A stretch of 45,846 nt of DNA from assembly GCA_020696855.1 (NCBI GenBank), contig JAJFMT010000009.1, forward strand, positions 1-45,846, written 5' to 3'. This document shows, piece after piece, positions 22,963-33,003 of this stretch (position 1 is the first letter of the stretch; each line of letters starts with the position of its first letter). The notes below the pieces were generated by a model that saw only the letters and a program-made list of their open reading frames with translations, made no database searches and was not told the origin of the DNA. This stretch comes from Pseudobdellovibrio sp. Its GTDB lineage: Bacteria > Bdellovibrionota > Bdellovibrionia > Bdellovibrionales > Bdellovibrionaceae. Made by a program: the position numbers and the translations under genes.

Positions 22963-24075
22963 ATGGCGACAAAACGGGATTACTACGAAATTTTAGGTGT
23001 TGAAAAGACCGCTGATGCTGAGGTTATTAAAAAGGCCTATAGAAAGCTCGCGATGCAATTTCACCCTGACCGCAATCCCGGTGACCAGGCAGCTGAAGAC
23101 AAGTTTAAAGAAGCAGCCGAAGCTTATGAAGTATTAAGTAATAATGATAAGCGGTCACAGTACGACCGCTTCGGCCATCAGGCGTTTCAGGGGCGTGGCG
23201 GTTTCGGCGGCGGAGCCGGCCCTGATATGAATGATATATTTTCTCAGTTCGGTGATATCTTCGGAGATATCTTTGGCGCCGGCGGCTTTCAACAGCAGCG
23301 CGGACGCAGCCGAAACTCTCCGCGAAAAGGTTCTGATCTTCGTTTTGTGACTGAAATCAAAATGGAAGAAGTCATTACAGGAAAAGAACAGCAAATTGAA
23401 TTCGAAACCGAAGCCAACTGCGGCGACTGCAACGGCAGTGGTGCAGCTAAAGGCTCTCAACCTGTCACTTGCCGTGTTTGCGGCGGTTCAGGCCAGGTGG
23501 TTCGTCAGCAGGGATTTTTTGCGATGTCGACAACTTGTCATTCGTGCAAAGGCTCCGGCGAAACAATTGAAAACCCTTGTAAGAGCTGTCACGGCCATGG
23601 CCGTGTTGAAGTGAAACGAAATATCAAAGTCACCATTCCTGCTGGTGTTGATAACGGCACACGTTTACGTATCGGTAACGAGGGCGAAGGCGGTTACAAA
23701 GGCGGCCCGAACGGTGATCTTTATGTGGAAATCCGTGTGAAAGAACACGAAGTTTTTGAGCGTGAAGGTGATCATCTTTTTGCGGATCTTGATGTTCCTT
23801 ATGTGCAGTTTTTATTAGGCGGCGAAGTTAAAACCGACTCTCTTGACGGTGAAGTTTCGATCGATATTCCACGCGGCGCCAAGCCAGGAGAACGCGTGAA
23901 GGTTTCTGGACGGGGAATGCCGTCTCTGCGCGGCTCTCGCCGCGGTGATTTGTATTTTAGCCTGAATGTTCTTTTCCCGAATAAGCTCAGTGAGGAAGAG
24001 GATAAATTGGTCAGACAAATAGCAGAATTGAACAAAACTAAAGTGAATGCCAAAAAGAAAGGCTTTTTTAAGTAA
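22963..24075 (+). CDS. dnaJ: Chaperone DnaJ
   Basis: The 370-residue co-chaperone stimulates DnaK ATPase and hands over clients. In order: J domain with YRKLAMQFHPDRNPG (HPD at about 33-35), a Gly/Phe-rich linker (about 75-110), four CxxCxGxG zinc motifs (CGDCNGSG, CRVCGGSG, CHSCKGSG, CKSCHGHG, about 148-210; the last has the usual variation), and C-terminal client domains with GDLYVEIRVKEH and PRGAKPGERVKVSGRGMP. The length is typical of type I DnaJ. The ATG is preceded by GAGAAAG. It lies before dnaK, the reverse of the common order, and dnaK has its own candidate promoter in the 191-base gap. Confidence 0.98.
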   Translation: MATKRDYYEILGVEKTADAEVIKKAYRKLAMQFHPDRNPGDQAAEDKFKEAAEAYEVLSNNDKRSQYDRFGHQAFQGRGGFGGGAGPDMNDIFSQFGDIFGDIFGAGGFQQQRGRSRNSPRKGSDLRFVTEIKMEEVITGKEQQIEFETEANCGDCNGSGAAKGSQPVTCRVCGGSGQVVRQQGFFAMSTTCHSCKGSGETIENPCKSCHGHGRVEVKRNIKVTIPAGVDNGTRLRIGNEGEGGYKGGPNGDLYVEIRVKEHEVFEREGDHLFADLDVPYVQFLLGGEVKTDSLDGEVSIDIPRGAKPGERVKVSGRGMPSLRGSRRGDLYFSLNVLFPNKLSEEEDKLVRQIAELNKTKVNAKKKGFFK

Positions 24076-24157
24076 GCCTACGGTAAGCTTCACATAGTTC
24101 TCAGCCCCAATTTCTTTAAATTTTCAAAAAATTTGCAATAAATCAGCGGTCTTAGCC

Positions 24158-24186
24158 TTGACGGGTGCTACATTGGACTCACATTA
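24158..24186 (+). promoter_or_regulatory. Candidate dnaK promoter
   Basis: TTGACG and ACATTA, 17 bases apart, lie about 80 bases before the dnaK start. The -35 box is close to the consensus; the -10 box is weaker. No CIRCE inverted repeat and no clear sigma-32 -10 box (CCCCAT) are seen, so heat control, if any, is not evident from the sequence. Confidence 0.45.
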
Positions 24187-24266
24187 ACCCCTGTAGAACA
24201 GTTTGTTTTTAGCCAGATTTAATTTATTAGATTTGAAGTTAATTAGAATTTTAAAGGAGTCTTAAA

Positions 24267-26210
24267 ATGGGAAAAATTATCGGTATCGACTTAGGTACAA
24301 CAAACTCATGTGTGGCCATAATGGAAGGTGGCGAACCTAAGGTTTTGGTTAATGAAGAAGGGGCAAGAACGACTCCTTCGGTTGTTGCATTCACGAAAGA
24401 TGGCGAACGACTTGTTGGTCAAATTGCAAAACGTCAGGCCGTTACAAATCCTGAAAACACAATCTATTCATCAAAACGTTTTATCGGACGCAAGTTCGAG
24501 GAAGTGCAAGATGAAATCAAATTAGTTCCTTACAATGTTGTTTCTAAAAACGGCGGCGTTGACTGTGCATTCAAAATTCAAGGCGACAAAATGGCTTCAC
24601 CTGAAGAAATCGGTGCGGGCGTTTTAGCTAAATTGAAAAAAGTTGCAGAAGATTATTTAGGAGCTGAAGTAACAGACGCTGTTATTACAGTTCCGGCTTA
24701 CTTCAACGATGCGCAAAGACAGGCAACAAAAGATGCGGGCCGTATCGCAGGCTTAAACGTTAAACGTATCATCAATGAGCCGACAGCGGCGGCATTGGCG
24801 TACGGTCTTGATAAAAAGAAAGATCAAAAAATCGCGATCTATGACTTCGGGGGCGGTACATTCGATATTTCCGTACTTGAAGTCGGTGAAGGCGTTGTTG
24901 AAGTTAAATCAACGAACGGTGACACCCACTTAGGTGGTGATAACTTTGACGTTGTTATTCTTGAATGGCTGATCTCTGAGTTCAAAAAAGACCAGGGTAT
25001 TGATCTTAAGAATGACAAAATGGCTTTACAACGTTTGAAAGAAGCGGCTGAGAAAGCAAAAATTGAATTATCAACGACTCAGGAAACCGACATCAATCTT
25101 CCGTTCATTACGGCAGATCAGTCGGGCCCTAAGCATTTACAAATTAAATTAACGCGTTCTAAATTCGAACAAATGACTGAAGATTTAGTTAAGCGTTCAA
25201 TCGAGCCGTGCAAAAAAGCGATTGCGGATTCAGGTTACAAAACATCTGAAATCGACGAAGTCGTTTTAGTCGGTGGTTCTACGCGTATTCCTGCGATTCA
25301 GCGTGCGGTAAAAGAATTCTTCGGTAAAGAGCCGAACCGTACTGTGAACCCGGATGAAGTTGTGGCGATCGGTGCTGCGGTTCAGGGTGGTGTATTAGCC
25401 GGTGATGTGAAAGACGTTCTGTTACTTGACGTAACTCCGCTTTCATTAGGTATCGAAACATTAGGTGGCGTAATGACCACTTTGATCGAGCGTAATACAA
25501 CGATCCCTTCTAAGAAGTCGCAAGTGTTCTCTACTGCGGCCGATAACCAGCCGGGCGTGGATATTCACGTTCTGCAAGGTGAGCGTAAGATGGCAAGTGA
25601 TAATAAATCACTGGGCCGTTTTGAGTTGACGGGTATTCCGGCGGCTCCTCGCGGAGTTCCGCAAATTGAAGTGACTTTTGATATCGACGCGAACGGTATT
25701 TTGAATGTTTCTGCTAAAGACAATGCTTCAGGTAAATCGCAGAACATTAAAATCACGGCGCAATCAGGTCTTTCTGAAGAGGAAATCAAACAGAAAGTTA
25801 AAGAAGCAGAAATGCAAGCTGATGCCGATAAAGAAAAAGCTGAAGCGGTTGGCGCACGCAATAACTTAGATAACCTGGTTTACCAAACTGAAAAGCTGGT
25901 GAACGAGCAAGGTTCTAAATTACCTGCGGCTGACTTAGAAAGTATTAAAACGATGATCGCTGATGCGAAGAAAGTTTTAGATAATAAATCAGCGTCTATG
26001 TCTGAGCTGAAAGCAGCGTTTGAAAAACTGCAAACAAGCTCTCACAAAATCACTGAAGAGCTTTATAAAGCTTCAACGGCAGGTGCCGGCGGAGCGGGCT
26101 CAGGTGGTGGTGACGGATCTAACGGCGGTGGCGGCGGAGCAGCCGGTGGCGCTGACGGCTCTAAAGGCGGCGACGACGTGATTGATGCTGACTTCAAAGA
26201 CGTGAACTAA
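24267..26210 (+). CDS. dnaK: Chaperone DnaK (Hsp70)
   Basis: The 647-residue Hsp70 binds unfolded segments in an ATP-controlled cycle with DnaJ and GrpE (grpE is not here). The ATPase domain begins [19 protein letters not shown], with [47 protein letters not shown] and [14 protein letters not shown]; the substrate domain follows the linker [18 protein letters not shown] (about 390), and the helical lid is present. The C-terminus is a Gly/Ser/Asn-rich run and then the acidic [15 protein letters not shown] tail. The ribosome binding site AAAGGAG is strong. A terminator 23 bases after the stop ends the transcript. Confidence 0.98.
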   Translation: MGKIIGIDLGTTNSCVAIMEGGEPKVLVNEEGARTTPSVVAFTKDGERLVGQIAKRQAVTNPENTIYSSKRFIGRKFEEVQDEIKLVPYNVVSKNGGVDCAFKIQGDKMASPEEIGAGVLAKLKKVAEDYLGAEVTDAVITVPAYFNDAQRQATKDAGRIAGLNVKRIINEPTAAALAYGLDKKKDQKIAIYDFGGGTFDISVLEVGEGVVEVKSTNGDTHLGGDNFDVVILEWLISEFKKDQGIDLKNDKMALQRLKEAAEKAKIELSTTQETDINLPFITADQSGPKHLQIKLTRSKFEQMTEDLVKRSIEPCKKAIADSGYKTSEIDEVVLVGGSTRIPAIQRAVKEFFGKEPNRTVNPDEVVAIGAAVQGGVLAGDVKDVLLLDVTPLSLGIETLGGVMTTLIERNTTIPSKKSQVFSTAADNQPGVDIHVLQGERKMASDNKSLGRFELTGIPAAPRGVPQIEVTFDIDANGILNVSAKDNASGKSQNIKITAQSGLSEEEIKQKVKEAEMQADADKEKAEAVGARNNLDNLVYQTEKLVNEQGSKLPAADLESIKTMIADAKKVLDNKSASMSELKAAFEKLQTSSHKITEELYKASTAGAGGAGSGGGDGSNGGGGGAAGGADGSKGGDDVIDADFKDVN

Positions 26211-26232
26211 AATCTTACAAATTAAGATTAAG

Positions 26233-26260
26233 AAAGGGACCTGATAAGGCTCCCTTTTTT
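26233..26260 (+). terminator. Terminator after dnaK
   Basis: AAAGGGA-CC (26233-26241) pairs with GG-c-TCCCTTT (26248-26257), and six T close the right arm and tail. It ends the dnaK transcript and lies at the very end of the convergent minus-strand gene, so it may serve both strands. Confidence 0.8.
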
Positions 26261-27218
26261 ATTTGTTCGAAAAGGATTTGCCGCAACGATCTTCCAGCAG
26301 TTTCTGCATCCCGGATATGTGAGAGTTGCCGACAAGCATCGCCGCACTTTCATTAAGTGAGGTCAGGCCATCTATCATATACTTATCGCGTTTTTTAATA
26401 TTTTTGTTAATTTGAATTGTTAATAGAAAATATTTACGAAACCGCATCTTCATTTCAGGACGGAGAGCTTCGGTTTCTTTACTGACGATTTCTTCTGTTA
26501 GCTTGCCAGCTAAGTAAATTTCGGAAAGCTTGTTGTAGAGACTTCGTTCGCTCTTGTTGAACTCTTTTTCATAGCGGCGAAGGTAGCGGTCTTCTTCGTT
26601 AAAGCCCTGCAAAGAGGAGTCTATCAACGCCTGGCTGTCCAGGTGCTTAAGATTTATTTTTTCTTTGCTGAGCCGGACAAATTCTGTTTCAACGCCGGGG
26701 AATAGTAAAAAATAGTCGGCGATTTTACCTTGGTGATCCGGGCAAAGTTTTTTGTAAGCGGGTTCAAGGTCCAATGCAGCGTTTCGTTCGCCTTTATAAA
26801 ACATGGCCCGGTACATTTCGTTGCTGTATTCAGTTCCCAAATTTTTAAACGGATGCTCTTGATAGATGGCCTTCAGTTCGGTGAAAACGCGCTTGCTTTC
26901 TTCGACTTGCTTTTCCAGTTTCTTTACAGTTTCTGCGGTCTTTTTTTCGGCTTCAGCGCATTTTTTTGCGCCCGCTAATTTGTAAATGTCTTCAGACGCG
27001 AGGATTGCTGTTTCTCTTTCGGTATTACCGTGATACCAGCCCAGAATGTGAATCCAGTTGTTATTGTATAAAAGCTTAAGAGAATTTTTGTCTTTGTTGA
27101 ACTCCATATTCTGGCAGTAGTTTTTAGGGGGAGGTTTCGCATCTGCTTCACCAGCGGCGCTGTTCGCAAGAAGAATAAAGGCAATTTGGGCCGTCACAAG
27201 CAGTTTAAAATAGCGCAT
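26259..27218 (-). CDS. Secreted TraB/ChaN-like protein of unknown function
   Basis: The 319-residue product has a signal peptide (residues 1-22, ending NSAAG or ANSAA). The mature part shows IHILGWYHGNTERE near its start, ALDLEPAYK in the middle, and AAMLVGNSHISGMQKLL near the end. The early Gly-x-x-His, a middle Glu-Pro and a late VGNSH are the landmarks of the TraB/TIKI/EreA/ChaN group, so a metal-dependent hydrolase or haem-binding fold is possible. A Lys/Glu-rich coiled coil (about 85-125) is inserted after the first motif, which is unusual. Its ribosome binding site AAAGGAG is strong but very close to the ATG. It is a stand-alone gene between dnaK and acs. Confidence 0.7.
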   Translation of the reverse strand: MRYFKLLVTAQIAFILLANSAAGEADAKPPPKNYCQNMEFNKDKNSLKLLYNNNWIHILGWYHGNTERETAILASEDIYKLAGAKKCAEAEKKTAETVKKLEKQVEESKRVFTELKAIYQEHPFKNLGTEYSNEMYRAMFYKGERNAALDLEPAYKKLCPDHQGKIADYFLLFPGVETEFVRLSKEKINLKHLDSQALIDSSLQGFNEEDRYLRRYEKEFNKSERSLYNKLSEIYLAGKLTEEIVSKETEALRPEMKMRFRKYFLLTIQINKNIKKRDKYMIDGLTSLNESAAMLVGNSHISGMQKLLEDRCGKSFSNK

Positions 27219-27329
27219 ACTCCTTTATCGAATATTTGAGGGCCAAACTGTAGATGAGTCGGTGCGAAATTTGGACTTTAAGAGGGGAATTTTCTGGTCT
27301 TTTGAGCCTGTTTTTGTAAGCTATCGGGC

Positions 27330-29216
27330 ATGAGTACAAATCAAAACGAGCAAAATTGGCTTCAGGTTGCAGAACGGCTAACCTGGTTTAAAAAACCCAC
27401 TAAAGCAGGAGAGTATTCGTTTAAACGCCCGGTTTCAATCAAGTGGTTTGAAGACGGCGAACTAAACGTCAGTTACAACTGTATCGATCGCCATCTGGCC
27501 GAGCGGGCAGAGCAAACGGCTTTAATCTGGGAGCCGGATAATCCTAATGAAGCTTCAAAAAAAATCTCTTACCGAGAGCTGTCTTTAGCCGTTAACCGAT
27601 TTGCTAATGTTTTACGGAAACACAACGTTAAAAAAGGTGATCGCGTAACCATCTACATGCCGATGATTCCTGAAGCAGTGTATGCCATGCTGGCCTGTAC
27701 GCGCGTGGGGGCTGTTCATTCCGTCATTTTCGGCGGTTTCTCGCCCGATTCAATTGCAAACAGAATCGAAGACTGTGAAAGTGATTTTATTATCACTGCT
27801 GACGAAGGTCTTCGCGGCGCTAAAAAAATTGAACTTAAAAAAAATGTCGATGAGGCTATTAAAGCCTTAGCTGCGAAAAATAAAAATTCTGTGCGCAAAG
27901 TTTTAGTCGTGCAAAGAACGGGCGGCAAAGTCGAGTGGAATGCGGGTACCGATCTTTGGTATCATGACGAGGTAAAACAGGTGGCCGATATCTGCGAACC
28001 GGAAAGAATGAAAGCTGAAGACCCGATGTTTATTCTTTATACTTCGGGTTCTACGGGTAAGCCCAAAGGGGTTCTTCATACAACAGGCGGTTACTTAACT
28101 TATGCCAGCTACACTCATGAAATGGTCTTCGGTTATAAGCCCGGAGAAATTTACTGGTGTACCGCAGACGTTGGCTGGGTAACGGGTCATAGTTATATCG
28201 TGTACGGCCCGCTGGCGAATGCAGCGACAACTTTAGTTTTTGAAGGTGTTCCGAATTACCCGACAGTTTCAAGATTCTGGGAAGTGATTGATAAGCATCA
28301 GGTTAACATTTTTTATACGGCCCCTACGGCGATCCGTGCGCTGATGCGTGACGGGGAAGAGCCGGTTAAAAAAAGCTCGCGTAAATCGTTACGCCTTTTG
28401 GGATCTGTGGGTGAACCGATAAATCCTGAAGCCTGGAACTGGTATCACAAAGTTGTAGGCGACGAACGTTGCCCGATCGTCGATACCTGGTGGCAGACTG
28501 AAACAGGTGGAATTTTAATTTCGGCATTAAGCAAAGGTAAAACCGAAAGTTATCCGGCGAAGTTAAAGCCGGGCTCAGCGACACTGCCTCTTCCCGGCAT
28601 TCAGCCTGAAATTCTGACGGCTGAAGGCCAGGTTCAGTCAGGCGCCTGCGAAGGGGTGCTGGCCATTAAGAGCTCATGGCCGGGACAGATGAGAACGGTG
28701 TACAAAGATCATCAGCGATTCGAAGAAACATACTTTTCAACTTACCCGGGATATTATTTTACCGGTGACGGCTGCAAGCGGGACGAAGATGGTTACTATT
28801 GGATTACTGGCCGCGTAGATGACGTGCTGAATGTATCAGGCCACCGTATCGGAACAGCAGAAGTGGAATCGGCATTTGTTGATCATCACGGTGTGGCTGA
28901 AGCAGCTGTGGTAGGTTACCCGCATGATATCAAAGGCCAGGGAATTTACGCCTACATCACTTTGAAAAACGGTGTTGCGGCGACTGACGCTTTAAAAACC
29001 GAGTTAAAAAATCACGTTCGCACAGTGATCGGACCGATTGCCACACCGGATGTTATTCAGTGGGCTCCGGGATTACCGAAAACAAGATCCGGTAAAATCA
29101 TGCGAAGGATTTTGAGAAAAATCGCAGAAAATCAGATTGATAGCTTAGGCGATACAACGACATTAGCAGACCCGAACGTGGTTAAAGACCTTGTCGAAAA
29201 CCGCAATTCCAAGTAA
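27330..29216 (+). CDS. acs: Acetyl-CoA synthetase
   Basis: The 628-residue AMP-forming enzyme activates acetate to acetyl-CoA through acetyl-AMP. It has the core motif [20 protein letters not shown] (about 235), the [10 protein letters not shown] motif (about 388), the hinge region [20 protein letters not shown] with [13 protein letters not shown] (about 490-510), and the [17 protein letters not shown] motif near the C-terminus, whose Lys is the one acetylated for control in other bacteria. The length is typical (E. coli 652). The ATG has only a weak ribosome binding site. A membrane-protein gene follows after 9 bases on the same strand. Confidence 0.96.
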   Translation: MSTNQNEQNWLQVAERLTWFKKPTKAGEYSFKRPVSIKWFEDGELNVSYNCIDRHLAERAEQTALIWEPDNPNEASKKISYRELSLAVNRFANVLRKHNVKKGDRVTIYMPMIPEAVYAMLACTRVGAVHSVIFGGFSPDSIANRIEDCESDFIITADEGLRGAKKIELKKNVDEAIKALAAKNKNSVRKVLVVQRTGGKVEWNAGTDLWYHDEVKQVADICEPERMKAEDPMFILYTSGSTGKPKGVLHTTGGYLTYASYTHEMVFGYKPGEIYWCTADVGWVTGHSYIVYGPLANAATTLVFEGVPNYPTVSRFWEVIDKHQVNIFYTAPTAIRALMRDGEEPVKKSSRKSLRLLGSVGEPINPEAWNWYHKVVGDERCPIVDTWWQTETGGILISALSKGKTESYPAKLKPGSATLPLPGIQPEILTAEGQVQSGACEGVLAIKSSWPGQMRTVYKDHQRFEETYFSTYPGYYFTGDGCKRDEDGYYWITGRVDDVLNVSGHRIGTAEVESAFVDHHGVAEAAVVGYPHDIKGQGIYAYITLKNGVAATDALKTELKNHVRTVIGPIATPDVIQWAPGLPKTRSGKIMRRILRKIAENQIDSLGDTTTLADPNVVKDLVENRNSK

Positions 29217-29225
29217 ACTCGGGGC

Positions 29226-29756
29226 ATGACGAATGTTTTAGTTTTTACCGGTTTGTTTCTGGCGGCTGTGCTTTCGCGTTTGGTTCCGCACGGGTGGAAT
29301 TTCACTTTAATGGGTGCAGTTTTTATTTTTGCCGGGGCTTACTTTAAAGACCGAAAAATTTCTTTGGCACTCATGTTATCATCATTGTTAGTCAGCGATT
29401 TCTTTATCGGTTTTCACGCTCAGATGCCCGCCGTCTATGCCGGATTCCTGGCGATGATCGCCGTCGGCATATTTCTGAATGTCGATTCAAGCCGCGTAAA
29501 AATTTTAGCTTATTCTTTTGCGGCTGCATTGGCGTTTTTTCTTATCAGTAACTTCGGTGTTTGGCTTGAAGGCCAGATGTACGCGATGACCTTTAAAGGC
29601 CTGATTGAATGTTACGTGATGGGAATTCCTTTTTTCTGGAGGCAGATGATCGGCGACGTCGGCTTTTCTTTGACGTTGTTTGAACTTGCGAAACGCTTAC
29701 TGGCTGAAGTTCCTGCAAAAGCAGAAGCTACAGTTGAAGTTGAATCCGATAATTAA
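29226..29756 (+). CDS. DUF6580-like integral membrane protein
   Basis: The 176-residue product has about five predicted membrane helices and begins [16 protein letters not shown], then [14 protein letters not shown] and [11 protein letters not shown]. The early Arg-x-x-Pro-His-x-x-Asn-Phe with a later Ser-Asp is the pattern of the DUF6580 family, which resembles ECF transporter substrate-binding components; what it carries is unknown. It starts 9 bases after acs, so co-expression with acetate activation is likely. Its last four bases overlap the end of purE on the other strand. Confidence 0.8.
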   Translation: MTNVLVFTGLFLAAVLSRLVPHGWNFTLMGAVFIFAGAYFKDRKISLALMLSSLLVSDFFIGFHAQMPAVYAGFLAMIAVGIFLNVDSSRVKILAYSFAAALAFFLISNFGVWLEGQMYAMTFKGLIECYVMGIPFFWRQMIGDVGFSLTLFELAKRLLAEVPAKAEATVEVESDN

Positions 29757-30256
29757 GCTTTAATTTTTTTATTCATTAATTTAACTTTGGCTTTTTGTTT
29801 TTTTTGAAAGCCAAGGGTTTTCTTAATTAGTTTTTCTGAATCCGCAGAAAGAATCCGCGCAGCTAAAAGACCCGCATTATAAGCGTTGTCGATACCCACC
29901 GTTGCAACCGGAACGCCTCCGGGCATTTGCACAATAGAAAATAAAGCATCAAGGCCGTTAAGAGTGTTAACTGTTACCGGCACACCGATCACCGGAAGCG
30001 GAGTTAAACTCGCCACCATGCCCGGCAGGTGAGCGGCCCCGCCGGCCCCTGCAATGATGACCTTCAATCCGTTCAGGTGTGCGGATTTTGCAAAATCCTG
30101 CATTTCTTCCGGAGTGCGGTGGGCAGAAACTATTTTAGTCACATAGGGAATTGAAAATTCATCTAAAGCTTTTTCAGCGGCACTCATAGTTTTATGATCG
30201 GTGAGGCTTCCCATAATAATGCCGACAACGGGCTTTTTACTTTTTTTATTTTTCAT
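29753..30256 (-). CDS. purE: N5-carboxyaminoimidazole ribonucleotide mutase PurE
   Basis: The 167-residue class I PurE converts N5-CAIR to CAIR in purine synthesis. It has the N-terminal [14 protein letters not shown] (phosphate-binding Gly-Ser-x-x-Asp), the SAHRTPEEM active-site motif with its His, and [27 protein letters not shown] (about 68-95) together with the [11 protein letters not shown] loop. The length matches the family. Its ATG overlaps the purK stop (TAATG), so PurK and PurE are made together. The C-terminal tail is Lys-rich. Confidence 0.96.
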   Translation of the reverse strand: MKNKKSKKPVVGIIMGSLTDHKTMSAAEKALDEFSIPYVTKIVSAHRTPEEMQDFAKSAHLNGLKVIIAGAGGAAHLPGMVASLTPLPVIGVPVTVNTLNGLDALFSIVQMPGGVPVATVGIDNAYNAGLLAARILSADSEKLIKKTLGFQKKQKAKVKLMNKKIKA

Positions 30257-31386
30257 TAAAGTAAAATTCCTTTTCTTTCAGTTAAAGCTCTTTTCAGAAG
30301 ATCTTTTTTATTTCGCCCGACGTAGTTGATGTGGCCCATCTTACGGCGCGAGCGGTTTTCAGTTTTTTCGTACCAGTGAAGTTCGCCTGTGGGGAATTTT
30401 TTAATAAGCGGGTTTCGCGTCGACTGGCCCAGCAAATTCACCATAACAAACGCCTTATGCAGGGTTTCGATTTCAGGAAGTTTTAATCCTAAAATGCAGC
30501 GTAAGTGCAGTTCAAATTGATCTGCGTTCAGGGCATCCTGTGAAAAGTGACCGGTGTTATGAACACGCGGAGCAATCTCATTAATGACGAGCTCCTGGCC
30601 CATATCAAAAAGTTCAAACGCAATGACTCCAACGTAATTAATTTTATTTAAGAGTTCTGTAATTTGTCTTCTTAGCTTCGCCTCTGCCGGGTGTTTAACA
30701 GGCCCAATCACGTAATCGCACTGATTGTTAGTTTGCACCGACTGAATCATAGGAAGAGAAACAATTTGGCCTGTAGCCGATCTTGCGAAGATTAAAGACT
30801 TTTCAGACTTGAACTGAATCAAGGGTTCAATAATGAATTGCGACTCTTGCCCTTTAAAGTGAGTTTTAAACGAATTCAGTTCTGACTGATTGCGGATCAC
30901 AAAGGTGCCGTATCCGTCATAACCACCCATACGTTTTTTAAATACCATGCGGTGATTAAAAGCCTGGTAGGCCAGCTCAATCTCTTCTTTAGAATTCACC
31001 TTTACATGACCAAGGGTCGGCAGGTCGTTATCAAAAAGCAATTCTTTTTGATGAAGACGGTCCTGCAGGCGGCCCAGGCAAACAAGGTTAGGATAGATCT
31101 TTGTACGCTTTCCTTTGGTGGATTTCTGCAGAAGCTCTGCCGGAATGAACTCGCTCTCAAAGGTGACGACATCGCTGAGTTTTAAAAGTTTTTTGATGTC
31201 TTTAACGGAGCTGATTTTACCTTTAACCCAGCGGTTAGAGACGCGGGCTGCGGGATCTGAAATTTTTTCAGAAAGCACGATTGTGTGTAGGCCCATTTGG
31301 CGGGCCTTAAGCACCAGCATTCTTGCCAGCTGTCCACCGCCCAGAATTCCGATAGATTTTTTGTAAATAGAGGTGGTCTGAGGCAT
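30256..31386 (-). CDS. purK: N5-carboxyaminoimidazole ribonucleotide synthase PurK
   Basis: The 376-residue ATP-grasp enzyme carboxylates AIR to N5-CAIR. It has the nucleotide-binding [15 protein letters not shown] at the N-terminus, the ATP-grasp lid region [15 protein letters not shown] (about 148-162), the Mg-binding [21 protein letters not shown] near residue 260 and the end-domain VNLLG. I prefer the ATG at 31386; an in-frame TTG at 31398 has AAAAGGA directly before it and adds four residues. The region before the start has a 14-bp direct repeat. It is upstream of purE with an overlapping stop and start, in the order purK-purE. Confidence 0.93.
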   Translation of the reverse strand: MPQTTSIYKKSIGILGGGQLARMLVLKARQMGLHTIVLSEKISDPAARVSNRWVKGKISSVKDIKKLLKLSDVVTFESEFIPAELLQKSTKGKRTKIYPNLVCLGRLQDRLHQKELLFDNDLPTLGHVKVNSKEEIELAYQAFNHRMVFKKRMGGYDGYGTFVIRNQSELNSFKTHFKGQESQFIIEPLIQFKSEKSLIFARSATGQIVSLPMIQSVQTNNQCDYVIGPVKHPAEAKLRRQITELLNKINYVGVIAFELFDMGQELVINEIAPRVHNTGHFSQDALNADQFELHLRCILGLKLPEIETLHKAFVMVNLLGQSTRNPLIKKFPTGELHWYEKTENRSRRKMGHINYVGRNKKDLLKRALTERKGILL

Positions 31387-31392
31387 GGGACT

Positions 31393-31430
31393 ATTCAATC
31401 CTTTTAGTTCTCAATCATTCAATCCTTTTA
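31393..31430. repeat. 14-bp direct repeat at the purK start
   Basis: ATTCAATCCTTTTA occurs at 31393-31406 and 31417-31430, period 24. On the minus strand each copy reads as a ribosome binding site (AAAAGGA) followed by TTG, so the translation start signal has been duplicated. Confidence 0.6.
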
Positions 31431-31460
31431 TTTCATAAAAAGAAAGTGTAAAAGCTGATT

Positions 31461-32519
31461 ATGCGCAATGTGACTGACCTAAATTTTCCGCTTTGTTTAG
31501 CACCGATGGTAGGGCTGACTCATGTGGCGCTGAGACGCACAATTCAGGAGTATATGCCGCAAAATGCAACAACTCACTGGCCGACAGAGATGCTGAATTC
31601 GCGCCGCGTACCGGGCGAAAATTTAAAAACAACACCTGAAACTCTACGCCGGCAGGAAGAAACAAATTTAGTTCCGCAGATTCTCGGTAACGAAGAAAAG
31701 CCGATTCAGGAATCGGTCATCAGGCTTGTGAATGAATGGGGCGCTTCGGGTATCGATATCAACATGGGTTGCCCGGTACAAAAAGCGCTGAAGCACAATT
31801 ACGGCGTTTCTTTAATGGGTGACGTGGATTACGCAGCTAAAGTGGTCGAGATGACGAAAAAGCATTCGCCGGTGCCGGTATCAGTAAAACTTCGCGCCGT
31901 CGGAAGTGAAAAATCAGTTCCGGAATTAATTAAATTTGTACAGCGCCTCACTGACAGCGGTGCCGACTGGATTACATTACACCCGCGCACAGCAGAGCAA
32001 AAAAGGCGCGGCACTGCCGACTGGTCGCAGATTACAGAATTAAAAAAATCATTGAAGATCCCTATTATCGGTAACGGAGATATTCAGGTTGCCAGTGATG
32101 TTACAGAAATGATGCGCTTAACGGGCGCAGATAAAGTGATGGCCGGCCGTGCTTTGGCTGCAAGGCCGTGGATGATGTGGCAGTTGGGTGAAGAACTGGG
32201 TTTTGAGTGCCCGCAGATTTTTGCAGGACAAAAGGCACCGCGAACCGCAGATGAAGAGGGGCGCGAGTACGGGCGCATGTTGTTAAAGTTTATCGATCAC
32301 TGTGAAGAGCATTTTATGCGCGAGGCCGGCGTCAGCGAATCAGTGACGATGAGAAAAATCCAATTCTTCATTAAAACAACTCATGTCTGGCTTGAGTTCG
32401 GTCACGCGCTGATGGCAAAGGCCAGCGGCTGCAAAGATTTACAATCTTTGCGTCTTGCCGTTTCGCTGTTTTTTGAAAATGAACAGCGGATGAATGCAAA
32501 GACAGAGCTGAGACAATAA
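31461..32519 (+). CDS. tRNA-dihydrouridine synthase (Dus family)
   Basis: The 352-residue flavoenzyme reduces uridines in tRNA D-loops with NADPH. Seen: LCLAPMVGLTHVALRR (FMN site), WGASGIDINMGCPVQKAL with the catalytic Cys, VSVKLRAVG, DWITLHPRTAEQKRRG and PIIGNGDIQVASD, and the glycine-rich GADKVMAGRALAARPW phosphate site, then a C-terminal helical domain. It is nearest to the DusB-type proteins, though the exact site cannot be told. There is a second Dus in the window at 33386-34369. The start ATG lies 74 bases from purK, divergent, so the gap may hold both promoters. Confidence 0.9.
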   Translation: MRNVTDLNFPLCLAPMVGLTHVALRRTIQEYMPQNATTHWPTEMLNSRRVPGENLKTTPETLRRQEETNLVPQILGNEEKPIQESVIRLVNEWGASGIDINMGCPVQKALKHNYGVSLMGDVDYAAKVVEMTKKHSPVPVSVKLRAVGSEKSVPELIKFVQRLTDSGADWITLHPRTAEQKRRGTADWSQITELKKSLKIPIIGNGDIQVASDVTEMMRLTGADKVMAGRALAARPWMMWQLGEELGFECPQIFAGQKAPRTADEEGREYGRMLLKFIDHCEEHFMREAGVSESVTMRKIQFFIKTTHVWLEFGHALMAKASGCKDLQSLRLAVSLFFENEQRMNAKTELRQ

Positions 32520-32571
32520 GTTACCGGTTTTCGTGGCCTTCGATTTGCTGCAAAAGTGGCGAGGGGCTGCA

Positions 32572-33003
32572 ATGAATCCAGAAAATAGAAATTTTAGATT
32601 ATTCTGTGTAATTTTTTCATTTTTCTCTTGGGGCTGCGATAGCGTTTGCAAATTCCACGTTGCCGATTACGCCAAAATCCAGAACACAACAGGCAGAGTT
32701 CTTCAGCTAACATTCTGTAAAGGCAGGAATGGGACCGACCCAGCTACTGTTCCTGCGGATAGTCTCAATAATGAAGTGGATATAGGAGCTCATGCTGACA
32801 TGGAAATTAGGGGAGGCCCCACCAGTGCCTGCGACGGCGTGAGCGATAGAAGAGAAGCTACTGTCATTGGACTTACGTCAGCCAGTTTCGGACAGGTAAA
32901 GCTTTGCCGGGATCAAACGGGTGAGAATAATGTGATTGTCGAAATATTTCAGACTTGCCCTACGGGGTTCTCAGAGCAGCTGTTAGCAGAAGATTGCAAT
33001 TAA
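32572..33003 (+). CDS. Small Cys-rich exported protein, possibly a lipoprotein
   Basis: The ATG at 32572, preceded by GAGGGG, gives 143 residues; a longer frame from a GTG at 32533 lacks such a site. The N-terminus MNPENRNFRLFCVIFSFF is followed by SWGCDS, a weak lipobox at Cys22. The mature part has about six more Cys (for instance FCKGRNG, SACDGV, KLCRDQ, QTCPTG and the last-but-one residue), suggesting disulfides in the periplasm or outside. No family is recognised. It ends at 33003, and the glutaredoxin gene on the other strand ends at 33004, so the two are back to back. Confidence 0.7.
   Translation: MNPENRNFRLFCVIFSFFSWGCDSVCKFHVADYAKIQNTTGRVLQLTFCKGRNGTDPATVPADSLNNEVDIGAHADMEIRGGPTSACDGVSDRREATVIGLTSASFGQVKLCRDQTGENNVIVEIFQTCPTGFSEQLLAEDCN

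Noticed and set aside
24076..24266. A CIRCE heat-shock operator before dnaK
   Set aside because: No 9-bp TTAGCACTC-type inverted repeat with a 9-base spacer is present.
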